64,000 bases of DNA from Silvanigrella paludirubra (GCF_009208775.1 NZ_WFLM01000003.1:535374-599373), one strand, 5' to 3'. Shown: positions 36,328 to 44,818, counted from the stretch's first letter. Translations and numbers: made by a program. The notes: generated by a model from the letters alone, not told the origin.

Positions 36328-37098
36328 ATGGCATCTCTATTGGATCTTGAAAAAAATGCAAAGCAAAAAGGTTTTTCACCAACTCAAAGAAATATTAAAG
36401 AAGTTGGTGCAAGTGAAGTTATACAAAGTTATTTAGTAGGTTATTCTTCTGAAGGAGCACTTAAAAAAAGTGTAGATAGCTTAGATGGTTTTTGTTCGTA
36501 TTGGGAAGAGCAAGCTAAAATCAGAGATAACTTATCTAATGCTGTTGATTATCTAAATCAAGTAAATATTATTTTTAATTCATATAAAACAATAAGAAAA
36601 AATTTAGATGGAACTATAGCTTATCTTATAGGCGATTGGTTATTTAGTTGTAGAACTCGTTTTTTTCCAAACGATGATAGAAAAACTAGAGGTTTGTGGT
36701 CTACTTTTTTAAAAGATAATTTATGTAATGGTTTTGAGAAATCAACAGCATATGAATTCATGGCAATTGCAGAAAAATTAAAGCAATATAGGTTAAGTAA
36801 ATTGCCAATTCATACTTTGAAAGCATTATTACGCGCTCACAATAGTGGTGTAGACATTAAATCAATTGATGTAGCTTTAATTTCTGCTAAAGATATTTTA
36901 GCATTAAGGGAAAATACCAAGGATTCTTTTAAAATATTCAAAAGTAATATGGTTAAACTAAGGAATGAAATAGATTCTATGACAGAAAAATTTATGAGAT
37001 TAGAGAAAACTGATACTGATAAAAATGAAGTTATAAAGCTTAAAAATAGTATTGAAAAACTTCAAAGAATACTGAGTTCATTCCACACAGTGGAATGA
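36328..37098 (+). CDS. pGP6-D-like partition partner
   Basis: A 256-residue protein. The central domain reads IAYLIGDWLFSCRTRFFPND, then LWSTFLKDNLCNGFEKSTAYEFMAIAEKL and LPIHTLKALLRAHNSG, which follows the layout of the chlamydial plasmid protein pGP6-D (LLGEKIYNAR..., SSAYNALAYYE, IPYKSAYILAARKG). The C-terminus is a coiled coil. It starts 17 bp after parA. The last codons lie inside the first of two near-identical palindromes (37077-37099 and 37159-37183), which may be its binding sites. ParB-like function is inferred from position. Confidence 0.65.
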   Translation: MASLLDLEKNAKQKGFSPTQRNIKEVGASEVIQSYLVGYSSEGALKKSVDSLDGFCSYWEEQAKIRDNLSNAVDYLNQVNIIFNSYKTIRKNLDGTIAYLIGDWLFSCRTRFFPNDDRKTRGLWSTFLKDNLCNGFEKSTAYEFMAIAEKLKQYRLSKLPIHTLKALLRAHNSGVDIKSIDVALISAKDILALRENTKDSFKIFKSNMVKLRNEIDSMTEKFMRLEKTDTDKNEVIKLKNSIEKLQRILSSFHTVE

Positions 37099-37183
37099 AA
37101 AGAGGTTAAGAATTTGTTTAATTTAGAGGAATTTACATTTGCTATAAGAAAGAAAAAGTTTCATTCCACGACGTGGAATGAAA
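37077..37183. promoter_or_regulatory. Twin palindromes, candidate centromere (parS)
   Basis: Two copies of TTCATTCCAC-N3-GTGGAATGAA: 37077-37099 (spacer ACA, perfect 10-bp arms) and 37159-37183 (spacer GAC, perfect 11-bp arms). They lie 59 bp apart, across the end of the pGP6-like gene and the start of the next. Neither has a T-run. A repeated perfect palindrome inside a par operon is the usual form of a centromere or operator. I noticed no third copy in the window. Confidence 0.65.
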
Positions 37184-37197
37184 TTTCGGAGTTTTCT

Positions 37198-37875
37198 ATG
37201 GATCAAGAATATATTAAAAAAATTATACTAACCTATCCCGAAGCAAATGGACTACCTGAAAATATAATACAAAATATTGCTAAAATCGCAGTTCTTCAAA
37301 ATAAAGTTGATAAACCAGCTTGGATATTAAAGATGGTTTATGATGCGAAAAAAAAGTTTGAGCAATCATTAGCAGCAAAGAAATTAAAAATAGAATCAAA
37401 AGTTCAAGAAAATAAAAGTTCTATTAAAAGAGAAAATCTGAAAGAGGATAAAGTTTTATTTTTTAAAAAAGATGAATTGGAGCATCATTTACCTTATATT
37501 AAAAACCTAAGAGGATATTATCCTAAACTTTCAAATGTAACTTGGTTTTACATTCTTGAGAATTATGCTCAATGGCCATTAATTGTTATGTCTATATTTC
37601 CCGAAAGAGATCGCCTCTTTCCACAATGGACTGTTCAATGTGCAGCAACATTAAGTGATATTGGATTAAAGAAAATATTAGAATTAAATCTTCATAAAAA
37701 TGCGGATGAGCTTTATAGATATTTAAAAGAAAATGGAAATTTTAAAGATCATCATATTCATCGGAGTAAGTATATTTCATTTGTAAAAAAATTTGATTTT
37801 TCTAAAAAGAAAAAAGAAAATAATACTTCAAATTCAGAAACTTTGGGAGTTAAAGAAATAATTAAGAGTTTATAA
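37198..37875 (+). CDS. Unknown protein in the partition operon
   Basis: A 225-residue protein from ATG 37198, with CGGAG 7 bases upstream; a TTG start at 37114 with AGAGG upstream is also possible and would place the second palindrome inside the gene. The first 60 residues (KKIILTYPEANGLPENIIQN, KPAWILKMVYDAK) resemble a helical domain found in replication-associated proteins. A Lys/Glu-rich linker leads to a second domain with WFYILENYAQWPLIVMSIFPE. No enzyme motif is seen. The position between par and the replication gene suggests a role in replication control. Confidence 0.6.
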   Translation: MDQEYIKKIILTYPEANGLPENIIQNIAKIAVLQNKVDKPAWILKMVYDAKKKFEQSLAAKKLKIESKVQENKSSIKRENLKEDKVLFFKKDELEHHLPYIKNLRGYYPKLSNVTWFYILENYAQWPLIVMSIFPERDRLFPQWTVQCAATLSDIGLKKILELNLHKNADELYRYLKENGNFKDHHIHRSKYISFVKKFDFSKKKKENNTSNSETLGVKEIIKSL

Positions 37876-37896
37876 AAAAAGAAGGCCCAGTACACA

Positions 37897-37998
37897 TTAG
37901 ATGCAACTGAACCGATCCTCAAAAACCAAACAATCAACCTAATTTGAGGATAGCTATGTTGCATCAATAAATCAATAGGATTTTTAGATGCAACTGAA
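37897..37998. repeat. Repeat array before the replication gene, candidate origin
   Basis: TTAGATGCAACTGAA occurs twice exactly (37897-37911 and 37984-37998). Its core is found inverted as GTTGCATC at 37958-37965. Between them is a 9-bp inverted repeat ATCCTCAAA / TTTGAGGAT (37915-37923 and 37943-37951). Such iteron-like repeats within 130 bp of a replication gene are typical of a plasmid origin or of the control region of the Rep gene. Confidence 0.5.
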
Positions 37999-38123
37999 TT
38001 TTTTTCGGAATACCAGTCAAATTTTATTCATTTATGAAGTAATATTGACTTATGTAATTAATAAGACATCTTTTTCTTTATTATTCAATCAATTAAAAAC
38101 TAAAATAACTAAGGGGGCTGTTA

Positions 38124-40172
38124 ATGGAGCAGCTCACTAGTTATTTACATCAAGCAATATGTTTAAAGCCTAAAAAAGAAGGCGGACGATACATATTTAA
38201 AAAATGGGTGAAAGTTAAAAATGGGAATAAAATACCAGTTAATTGCAAAAAATCCGCTAGCCCTGACCTACAATCAACTTATTTTGTGAATCCGGACAAA
38301 ACTGAAGTATTAAGATACATTCGATTGGATATTGATTTTAATAAAAGTCGTGATGAATTTAAAAGTCCAGATAATAAGCTAGATTGGCATTTAATCCAAG
38401 AGCGTTTAAAGCAATATCCTAAACTATTTGAAGCAATTGAATACGTAATAAAAAGCACATCAGGAACTGGTTTTCATATACTTTTTGGATTAGCGCCATT
38501 ACCACTAGACGAACGTACAAATGGAGCTCAAATAAGCGCAAGACAATTGCAATACAATCTAATTCAAATTTTTAATGAGATTGGAATAGGAGCAGATCCA
38601 GCCGCATTAGGATTAAAGCAAGATTTTTGCACATATAATAAGAAAAAAAGCCTTGTTTATCATAATGAAATATTAACAAAAAGAGTAGAAAAAGAGGCAA
38701 AAAAACCAAACTATTTAAAAATAGATGGCGCTGAAGTTTCAAATAAAAAAGAACCATTTATAACTAATTTATTAAAACATACTGAAAATATAGTAGAAGA
38801 ATTAGAGATTAATTATAGATTATATAAAGATATTAGAGTCGAAAAATCTTTTTCAAAATTATTTTTATACTTAATGGGTCTTTATAATCCAAAACAATTT
38901 GATAATAAATCATTTTTAATCGGAGAGAAAAAACTCATTGATTTAAATTTACCGTATGTTTCAGCATATAGTATGATTGAGTTAAAAAAAGAAGAAATAG
39001 TTAAATTGATGGATATTAATATCAGAACCGCTAATATTTATTTTAAAATGGATCGTTTTCATTCTTTATTTCATTTTGAAGAGACGATAGACAATACAAT
39101 AAGGATAGGCTGTAGGCAGTCTAAAATCGTTTTGAAGCAAATAGATAGAGCTCAAAAGGTACTAGCAGCTAACACTTCTCAAAATAGAATTAAATTAAAA
39201 ATAATTGAACCATTTAAGGTACAAGATGGAGAAAGAAATTTAGCAATTGTAAATTGGGCTATTGGGTACAAATGGAATGGATATTCTGAAATCCAGACAT
39301 TAAATAAAATAAGTTTACGTGTTAAGTTAATCCCAAATTTTGAAACTTCAAAGTCGTGCAAAGAAAATCAGTTAAAATGTACAGTTCATTCTATATTTTC
39401 TAATAGAAAAGAATTGTTTGGAATAGGAAAAATAATTTTACCATCTTGGATGGAAGACGATAAATTGTTCCTTAAACGAGCAGCAATTAAAATTTCAAGG
39501 CAAGATAAACTTAGTTTTAGATTAAATATCGAGCAAAGTAACATTATAGTAACAAAAGCTTGCTTTATTTTGAGGCCATTAACTTCTAGTAGGAGTGAAA
39601 CTCCGTGGGGTTTTTCTTGCGGAGCTGTACAGAGCTTTCCACTAAGCATTACAAACAAAGAAAAAATGAGTATTTCTTTTAAAAAGGTTCAAAATTTTTC
39701 TCCAAGTGAATTAAATTTCCAGGGTCCAACAGGGACTTTGCTTTCCTTTCCTATAAAACAAACAAATGTAAAAATAAATGCAGTCACTTTTAATCAACGC
39801 ATTGGATTTTTTTATGAGGGAAAAATGCTGCTTTGTTTGGTTAAAAATAGGCATTATAAGTTAAAAAATGTTTTGCCAAAGCTTAAAGATCTTTTAGGTA
39901 AAACAGCTCATTTAAATTTTATTTCGGTGATACATATGAGGAAAAATACTAAAGCTTATCAAATTCTAGCTTCTCAACTTTACAGCAAAAACATAAATCC
40001 AATAAATTCAAGTCAGATTTGCGGTTATAAATCTTCTAAAGCTGAAAATTTGAACTCTTATTTTATAAAAAGAGCGAAATATCTTGGGGTATCACTTGAG
40101 GAATATTTGAGAGGAACGCAGCAGCCAATTCACAAAACAGAATTTGAAGAAGAAAATAAAATTCCATTTTAA
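38124..40172 (+). CDS. Primase-polymerase-type plasmid replication protein
   Basis: A 682-residue protein whose N-terminal domain looks like an archaeo-eukaryotic primase (AEP/PrimPol): the metal-binding D69-I-D71 in YIRLDIDF, the SGTGFH motif at 113-118 and GIGADPAALGLKQDFCTYN at 154-172, which aligns with the GADxxxxDxxRxxRxPGxxN region of RepB'-like primases (the third acidic position and Arg are altered). The remaining 500 residues are not recognised and show no clear helicase Walker motif. A strong AAGGGGG ribosome binding site precedes the ATG. It is the best candidate replication initiator, with repeats just upstream. Confidence 0.65.
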   Translation: MEQLTSYLHQAICLKPKKEGGRYIFKKWVKVKNGNKIPVNCKKSASPDLQSTYFVNPDKTEVLRYIRLDIDFNKSRDEFKSPDNKLDWHLIQERLKQYPKLFEAIEYVIKSTSGTGFHILFGLAPLPLDERTNGAQISARQLQYNLIQIFNEIGIGADPAALGLKQDFCTYNKKKSLVYHNEILTKRVEKEAKKPNYLKIDGAEVSNKKEPFITNLLKHTENIVEELEINYRLYKDIRVEKSFSKLFLYLMGLYNPKQFDNKSFLIGEKKLIDLNLPYVSAYSMIELKKEEIVKLMDINIRTANIYFKMDRFHSLFHFEETIDNTIRIGCRQSKIVLKQIDRAQKVLAANTSQNRIKLKIIEPFKVQDGERNLAIVNWAIGYKWNGYSEIQTLNKISLRVKLIPNFETSKSCKENQLKCTVHSIFSNRKELFGIGKIILPSWMEDDKLFLKRAAIKISRQDKLSFRLNIEQSNIIVTKACFILRPLTSSRSETPWGFSCGAVQSFPLSITNKEKMSISFKKVQNFSPSELNFQGPTGTLLSFPIKQTNVKINAVTFNQRIGFFYEGKMLLCLVKNRHYKLKNVLPKLKDLLGKTAHLNFISVIHMRKNTKAYQILASQLYSKNINPINSSQICGYKSSKAENLNSYFIKRAKYLGVSLEEYLRGTQQPIHKTEFEEENKIPF

Positions 40173-40174
40173 AT

Positions 40175-40202
40175 TTTTAATTTCTATCTATAGAAATTAA
40201 AA
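40175..40202. terminator. Perfect palindrome after the replication gene
   Basis: Two 13-bp arms (TTTTAATTTCTAT and its complement) around CT, starting 3 bp after the stop codon. It may terminate transcription or be an operator; no extended T-run follows. Confidence 0.45.
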
Positions 40203-40271
40203 TACTTTCTATAAACTTTTTTAGTATAATCAACATATTCATGTTATTAAAGGAATATTCTTATAAATCTC

Positions 40272-40342
40272 TTTCGGAGAAAGTTGCAATCCTCCGAAAG
40301 ATTCGATATTTTTATTTCGGAGGATATGCAAACTTTCCGAAA
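40272..40342. promoter_or_regulatory. Nested inverted repeats upstream of the winged-helix gene
   Basis: A 28-bp segment starting TTTCGGAG (40272-40299) and its imperfect inverted copy (40315-40342) face each other; the inner parts CCTCCGAAA and TTTCGGAGG are perfect 9-bp arms. TTTCGGA occurs four times counting both strands. This lies 13 bp before the preferred start at 40355 and is a probable operator or structured leader. Confidence 0.55.
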
Positions 40343-40354
40343 AAGGTATTTATA

Positions 40355-41020
40355 ATGGACTCTAAATTTGAAAAATTTATTCGATTAACTGAATCATCAA
40401 ATGATCATGAAGCATTATCTGCTTTGAGATATGCTCAAAACCTTTGCATAAAAAACGGAGTAAATTTTTCAGATTTTATAATCAATAGTAAAGATTCAAG
40501 AGATAATAATAAAGAAGCACAGTTTTTAAAAAGACAAATATTAAGCCTTTCGTATGAACTTGAAAAATTAGAAGATAAAATAGAATTTATTACATTAGAA
40601 AATCAGAAATTAAAGAAGAGAATTCAGAATGCTAAGGGAGCAAAAAATTTAAAAGAAAAATATAAAAAACTAAAGGAAGATTTAGAATTTATTGAGGAAG
40701 AAAATGAACTTATAACTAAAGTTTCTGAGATTTATGAAGAAGTATATGATTGTGAGCCTTCAGAAAAAGATAAGATTTTAAATAATTTAGTAAGAAGTTT
40801 TATAGTAAATAAAAGGATTAAGCTAAGTGAAAGTGAGTGGAAATCAACGAATGAACTTTATGAAAATTTTTTAGATTCATGTCATGATGTTAGGGTTATG
40901 TCAGTTAAGAAATTTTCTCAAATTTTAAGTAACACTCTTGGAATTAAATCAGTCAAAGGTGGTAAGAGAAAAGATTTAATGGGTTTTAAGGTAGAATTCA
41001 AACCTTATGGATATTTTTAA
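40355..41020 (+). CDS. Coiled-coil protein with D5-type winged-helix C-terminus
   Basis: A 221-residue protein from ATG 40355; a longer frame to 40241 would run through the inverted repeats and is not preferred. Residues 1-40 (ESSNDHEALSALRYAQNLC) resemble the DUF2786-type N-terminal motif. A long coiled coil follows (residues about 60-125). The C-terminal 80 residues (WKSTNELYENFLDSC, VKKFSQILSNTLGIKSVKGG, MGFKVEF) follow the winged-helix pattern attached to phage and plasmid D5-like primase-helicases. It may act as a DNA-binding accessory of the primase encoded just upstream. Confidence 0.6.
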   Translation: MDSKFEKFIRLTESSNDHEALSALRYAQNLCIKNGVNFSDFIINSKDSRDNNKEAQFLKRQILSLSYELEKLEDKIEFITLENQKLKKRIQNAKGAKNLKEKYKKLKEDLEFIEEENELITKVSEIYEEVYDCEPSEKDKILNNLVRSFIVNKRIKLSESEWKSTNELYENFLDSCHDVRVMSVKKFSQILSNTLGIKSVKGGKRKDLMGFKVEFKPYGYF

Positions 41021-41176
41021 TTGATTTATGAACTAGTAAACAAGTTCGTTCTTTTTTTAGGTAATACTAGAAGTCATATTATTTAAAATTCGAGCTTAAA
41101 TTGCCTAAAAACGGTTTTTGATTAAAAAGATTGAAAATTAAGGAAAACTTATGCTTCTTTAGAATTCATTAGAATA

Positions 41177-41220
41177 TTTCAAAAAAACTAGCAGTCTATA
41201 GACTGCTAGTTTTTTTGAAA
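41177..41220. terminator. 44-bp perfect palindrome at the 3' end of the HicB-like gene
   Basis: The half TTTCAAAAAAACTAGCAGTC plus TA is followed by its exact complement. The centre GCAGTCTATAGACTGC (41191-41206) recurs upstream of the same gene at 41648-41663. With A/T tracts on both sides it would make an efficient bidirectional terminator. It encodes the last residues and stop of the gene. Confidence 0.75.
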
Positions 41221-41621
41221 GAAATTTCACATTCATATCCGAAAGATTCCATTATTTCACAAAATTTTGTGATAGTCGGATCTTTTTTGCGTTCTTCGTA
41301 TTGTGAATAAGAGGATCGAACAACATCAAGTCTTGAAGCAACTTTTGATTGTGAGATTTTTTCATTTCTTCTTAAGGCTTTAAAGATGAATGAAGAAAAG
41401 ATTTTATGTTCTAAAAATTTTAGATTGAATGTTTTGTCTTCATTTATTTTAATCTGATATGGTTTTTCTTTTTCATCATGAGTATTGATGATTGCATCAA
41501 TATCTTTTATTAAATTATCAAAAAGTTCGTTTTGAGTTTTTCCAATTTGAATAATACCTAGTTCAGACATACTTCCAAGCCAGTTTCCATTTGACTCTCT
41601 ATACTTCCCTGTAAGATTCAT
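41196..41621 (-). CDS. HicB-like antitoxin/regulator with helix-turn-helix
   Basis: A 141-residue protein. Residues 1-65 match the HicB N-terminal partial RNase-H-like fold (GNWLGSMSELGIIQIGKTQNELFDNLIKDID), and residues 80-130 are an XRE-type helix-turn-helix (ISQSKVASRLDVVRSSYSQYE). HicB normally neutralises HicA, a small mRNA interferase encoded upstream, but no HicA frame is visible beside it, so it is an orphan. The palindrome GCAGTCTATAGACTGC lies 27 bp before the start (41648-41663) and again at the 3' end, pointing to autoregulation. Confidence 0.75.
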   Translation of the reverse strand: MNLTGKYRESNGNWLGSMSELGIIQIGKTQNELFDNLIKDIDAIINTHDEKEKPYQIKINEDKTFNLKFLEHKIFSSFIFKALRRNEKISQSKVASRLDVVRSSYSQYEERKKDPTITKFCEIMESFGYECEISFKKTSSL

Positions 41622-41647
41622 AATTCATCTCCAAAAGATAAAATATA

Positions 41648-41663
41648 GCAGTCTATAGACTGC
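41648..41663. promoter_or_regulatory. 16-bp palindrome operator
   Basis: GCAGTCTATAGACTGC is a perfect palindrome 27 bp upstream of the HicB-like start codon and identical to the centre of the 44-bp palindrome at the gene's 3' end. It probably binds the encoded helix-turn-helix protein. Confidence 0.65.
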
Positions 41664-41905
41664 ATGTCACGTTAATATCATACATCTTTAAATTTCTTTT
41701 ATGATTGTTTGAATTGATAAAAATCAAATTTTTATATTTATATTTTTGTTTCTTTAGTCGCATTAATTTTTGTAACATTTATCTACTATTTTAAAAAATT
41801 AATAATTTTAAACTTGAAAAAAAATAAATTATTTAATAATATAAAATCGTTCTATAGAAAGTAATTAAAATGTGAATATTTCTTTATTTAAGCGAGGAAT
41901 GAGCT

Positions 41906-42403
41906 GTGGCATTAAAGTTAAGAGCAAATGAAGAATTGAAAATTAAAGTTGATTTCCATTGGTCGTCATATCTTGTACCTGGTTTATGGGCATTTGCAAT
42001 TACCATTGGATTTATTAGCCATGTTATTTCTGGTGGTTCTAATCTAGTAATGATATTAATTATTGGTTGGGGTCCACTCATTTATAAATTATTGGCTAAT
42101 CGCTGTAAGGATTATTCCGTAACAAATCAAAGATTATATGTAGAAGAGGGAATTATTGCTAAAAAAAAGAAAGATATACCTCTCCAGAAAATTAATGACC
42201 TAGAGGTTTCTCAAGGAATTATCCAAAGAATGCTTGGATCTGGAAATATTCTAGTTTTAACTGGAAATGATAAGCCAACAAAACTTACAAATATAGATAA
42301 TCCTGAAGTATTTAAAAATAAGATTAGTGAAATAACTGGTCAAATTTCTCATAAAGCAACTTCATCCCACCCATCTTTATTAAATCTTGACGCGCAAAAT
42401 TAA
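41906..42403 (+). CDS. Membrane protein with bacterial PH domain (DUF304/bPH2)
   Basis: A 165-residue protein starting at GTG with GAGGA upstream. Two transmembrane segments (residues 25-65) precede a bPH2 domain: KDYSVTNQRLYVEEGIIAKKKKDIPLQKINDLEVSQGIIQRMLGSGNI is the classic pattern. The family is membrane-associated and of uncertain role. A short AAAGAGG/CCTCTTT hairpin (42456-42476) separates it from the next gene. Confidence 0.85.
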   Translation: MALKLRANEELKIKVDFHWSSYLVPGLWAFAITIGFISHVISGGSNLVMILIIGWGPLIYKLLANRCKDYSVTNQRLYVEEGIIAKKKKDIPLQKINDLEVSQGIIQRMLGSGNILVLTGNDKPTKLTNIDNPEVFKNKISEITGQISHKATSSHPSLLNLDAQN

Positions 42404-42518
42404 AAAATAAACATCTTTATTTGTAGAAGATTACATACTGATTTCTCAATCTTGTAAAGAGGTCTTTCTCCTCTTTAATATTACTTTATTATTATTTACC
42501 AAATTAAAGGTATATAAA

Positions 42519-43685
42519 ATGTCTTTAAATCATTATAGAAGTTATTTAACTACGATGTTAATATCTTTCATTGAGTGGTTTGATTTTCTTATTTTTGTTT
42601 ATGTATTTATTCAACTTTTTAATAATAGTGAAATTGTAATATTTCAGAAGTTTGGAATATTAATAAGTTTTTTTGCTAGACCGTTAGGAGCATATATATT
42701 TGGTAGAGTATCTTTAAAAAAGGGACGTATAGTTTCTTTATTAAATACAATTTATTTAATGTCAGTTGCTTCTTTTCTTTTAATAATAGCAGTCTTCGTA
42801 AAAGATAATCTTTTTTTCTGTGTATTAATTACTATAATTGCAAGATTTATACAAGGTATAGCATTGGGCGGTGAATTTACAAATTCTGTGTTATATATTT
42901 TTGAAATTGCTAAATATAAATCTACAGCAATAGCTATAGCTGGTTTAGGGGCTGGACTGGGTATGACACTTGCAACTTATGCACCCAATTTATTAAGTAG
43001 AATAAAATTTATTGAAAATAAAATCATTTTTTCTTATAGTATCTCTATCTTTATTTCCATTATAGTAATATTTTTTAGAAAAAACATGATAGAACCGATA
43101 AAATATTCAAATGATATATCAAATAAAATTAGTAATAATAATATTATGCTAACTCTCAGTGTTTTTAAATATGTATTTCCATATGTGTTTATTATTTATT
43201 ATACACTTTTAATATTTCCTGAATATATTCAGAAAAAGTATAATGTTAGCCCAGAGATATCAGAAATTTGTTTAACCTATTTTAGCTTTTTTACAACAAT
43301 AGTTCCAATTTTATTTGGTATATTAAGTGACAAAATTGGTGTCGAAAAAGTTTTAAGATGGACAAATATTTCAATAATTTTATTTATTCCGTTGTATCAT
43401 TTTGTTAACAACTATTTTGTACAGATAAATATTTTATCAATTTTGGTATCATCTTATTGGGCTACATCTTTAACAAAACTTTTTTCAAAATCAAATATAA
43501 ATCAACTATATATGTCTTTTCCTGTTATTTATAATTTATTAGTAGCAATTATATCAACACAAATAATTACGTTTTTTAATATTAGATTGGAACATGATTT
43601 TGTGTTTTCTTTTTTTCTGATACTGATATTTGTATTAAGTATAAATGATAATTTTAGATTTAATAAAAATATGGTTAAAAATTAA
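42519..43685 (+). CDS. MFS transporter, metabolite:H+ symporter (ProP-like)
   Basis: A 388-residue transporter with about 12 hydrophobic segments. FIEWFDFLIFVY at the N-terminus, RPLGAYIFGR and RFIQGIALGGEF are the signature of the metabolite:H+ symporter branch of the major facilitator family (ProP, ShiA, KgtP). It is shorter than most members, mainly in loops. The substrate is unknown. It is convergent with a hotdog-fold gene, overlapping it by 11 bp. Confidence 0.8.
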   Translation: MSLNHYRSYLTTMLISFIEWFDFLIFVYVFIQLFNNSEIVIFQKFGILISFFARPLGAYIFGRVSLKKGRIVSLLNTIYLMSVASFLLIIAVFVKDNLFFCVLITIIARFIQGIALGGEFTNSVLYIFEIAKYKSTAIAIAGLGAGLGMTLATYAPNLLSRIKFIENKIIFSYSISIFISIIVIFFRKNMIEPIKYSNDISNKISNNNIMLTLSVFKYVFPYVFIIYYTLLIFPEYIQKKYNVSPEISEICLTYFSFFTTIVPILFGILSDKIGVEKVLRWTNISIILFIPLYHFVNNYFVQINILSILVSSYWATSLTKLFSKSNINQLYMSFPVIYNLLVAIISTQIITFFNIRLEHDFVFSFFLILIFVLSINDNFRFNKNMVKN

Positions 43686-44124
43686 TCAATTCGTTTTTTA
43701 AGAGAAAAATAGATTTTGATTCAACACATAATATATCATCATTATTTTTGACCTCACCAATAAGAGAAATTGTATTATTATTTATTTTTTTATTCTCACG
43801 AGTTTCAAAAATGTATGTTTCATTTAGAATTAATGGATTATAATACTTAATAGTATTTGTTAGTGTTATGCCAATTTTGTCATAATTAGTCATTATAAAC
43901 CATCCCATAAGGCCATCTAATAATGAGAATGATATGCCACCAAATGCGAAATTAGGAATTCCCATATGTTTTTTTTCAATTTTATATTTCAATATAAATT
44001 TTCCATCTATTATTTTCGGTTCAGCATTTAGTCCATATGGATTATTAAGAGAAGAAAAATAACTCTTATAATTATGCTTATTCTCCCAAGTTTCAATTGT
44101 TTTTCTTAAATTGTCAATATTCAT
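43675..44124 (-). CDS. Hotdog-fold thioesterase-like protein
   Basis: A 149-residue protein. IPNFAFGGISFSLLDGLMGW corresponds to the HGG-type helix of PaaI/YigI thioesterases, with Asp in LLDGL at the catalytic position, followed by TLTNTIKYYNPLI and the typical final strands. It would hydrolyse an acyl-CoA thioester. Its start overlaps the stop of the upstream repressor gene by 11 bp, so the two are translationally coupled. Confidence 0.75.
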   Translation of the reverse strand: MNIDNLRKTIETWENKHNYKSYFSSLNNPYGLNAEPKIIDGKFILKYKIEKKHMGIPNFAFGGISFSLLDGLMGWFIMTNYDKIGITLTNTIKYYNPLILNETYIFETRENKKINNNTISLIGEVKNNDDILCVESKSIFLLKNELINF

Positions 44125-44794
44125 GCTTCTGCTTTCTAATTATACACATAATTGGAGAAATAAATTCAAATTCTGCATTAAAAATAAAAGATTCGTCATC
44201 TGAGTGCTCAATATTTGAAACAGATAAATTAATTTTTTGAATATCAATATCATTAATTATATTTTTAATTATTTTTATTTTTAGAGTATTACATTTTTTG
44301 ATTTTAACTATACATGGTTCTCCTATAAGATTATCTGGTATTTTCTCTAATATAGGCCATCCGATACAATAGTCTCCTGGAAAAATTATAGGTTCCATAT
44401 CTTTTTTAAAAGTTCTTGCAACTAAGGAGTTAGGATAACATTCTTTTGTTATTTCTTCTAATTCGCCAATAAATTTATTAAACTTAATAATATGATCACT
44501 TTGATTTTCATTGTTTTTAATTTGTAATATTTTACTTTCATTGAAATTATTAATAAAATATGGATATTTACCATTACCAGTTAATAACCAATTTTCAGTA
44601 ACAAATAAATTTTCTTTTAAGTATATATTTATAATTTTTAAAATATAATTTTGACTTATATTTCTTTCATTATATTCAAGTTTTTTTTGTGTAATTTCTG
44701 GAAAGTTATATTTTTCTTCCAAATATTTTCTTGATCTTTTTATTAAATTTCTTAGATATTTAACTCTATCTCCGAAATTTTCCAATTTTTTCAT
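44114..44794 (-). CDS. S24/LexA-like repressor with altered catalytic Ser
   Basis: A 226-residue protein. Residues 1-70 look like an N-terminal DNA-binding domain of the XRE/CI type (FGDRVKYLRNLIKRSRKYLEEKY, ENWLLTGNGKYPYF), and the C-terminal half resembles the peptidase S24 domain around MEPIIFPGDYCIGWP. In active S24 proteins this reads S-M-E-P; here the Ser is Asp (KDM), so self-cleavage is unlikely. It may therefore use the domain for dimerisation or ligand sensing. It is followed, overlapping, by the hotdog gene and preceded by an autoinducer-domain-like gene. Confidence 0.6.
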   Translation of the reverse strand: MKKLENFGDRVKYLRNLIKRSRKYLEEKYNFPEITQKKLEYNERNISQNYILKIINIYLKENLFVTENWLLTGNGKYPYFINNFNESKILQIKNNENQSDHIIKFNKFIGELEEITKECYPNSLVARTFKKDMEPIIFPGDYCIGWPILEKIPDNLIGEPCIVKIKKCNTLKIKIIKNIINDIDIQKINLSVSNIEHSDDESFIFNAEFEFISPIMCIIRKQKHEY

Positions 44795-44818
44795 TTTATT
44801 TCTTTCATGAGATAATTC

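Noticed and set aside
37758-37967. Minus-strand frame overlapping the repeat array
   Set aside because: It runs antisense through a gene end and the repeats, with no ribosome binding site.
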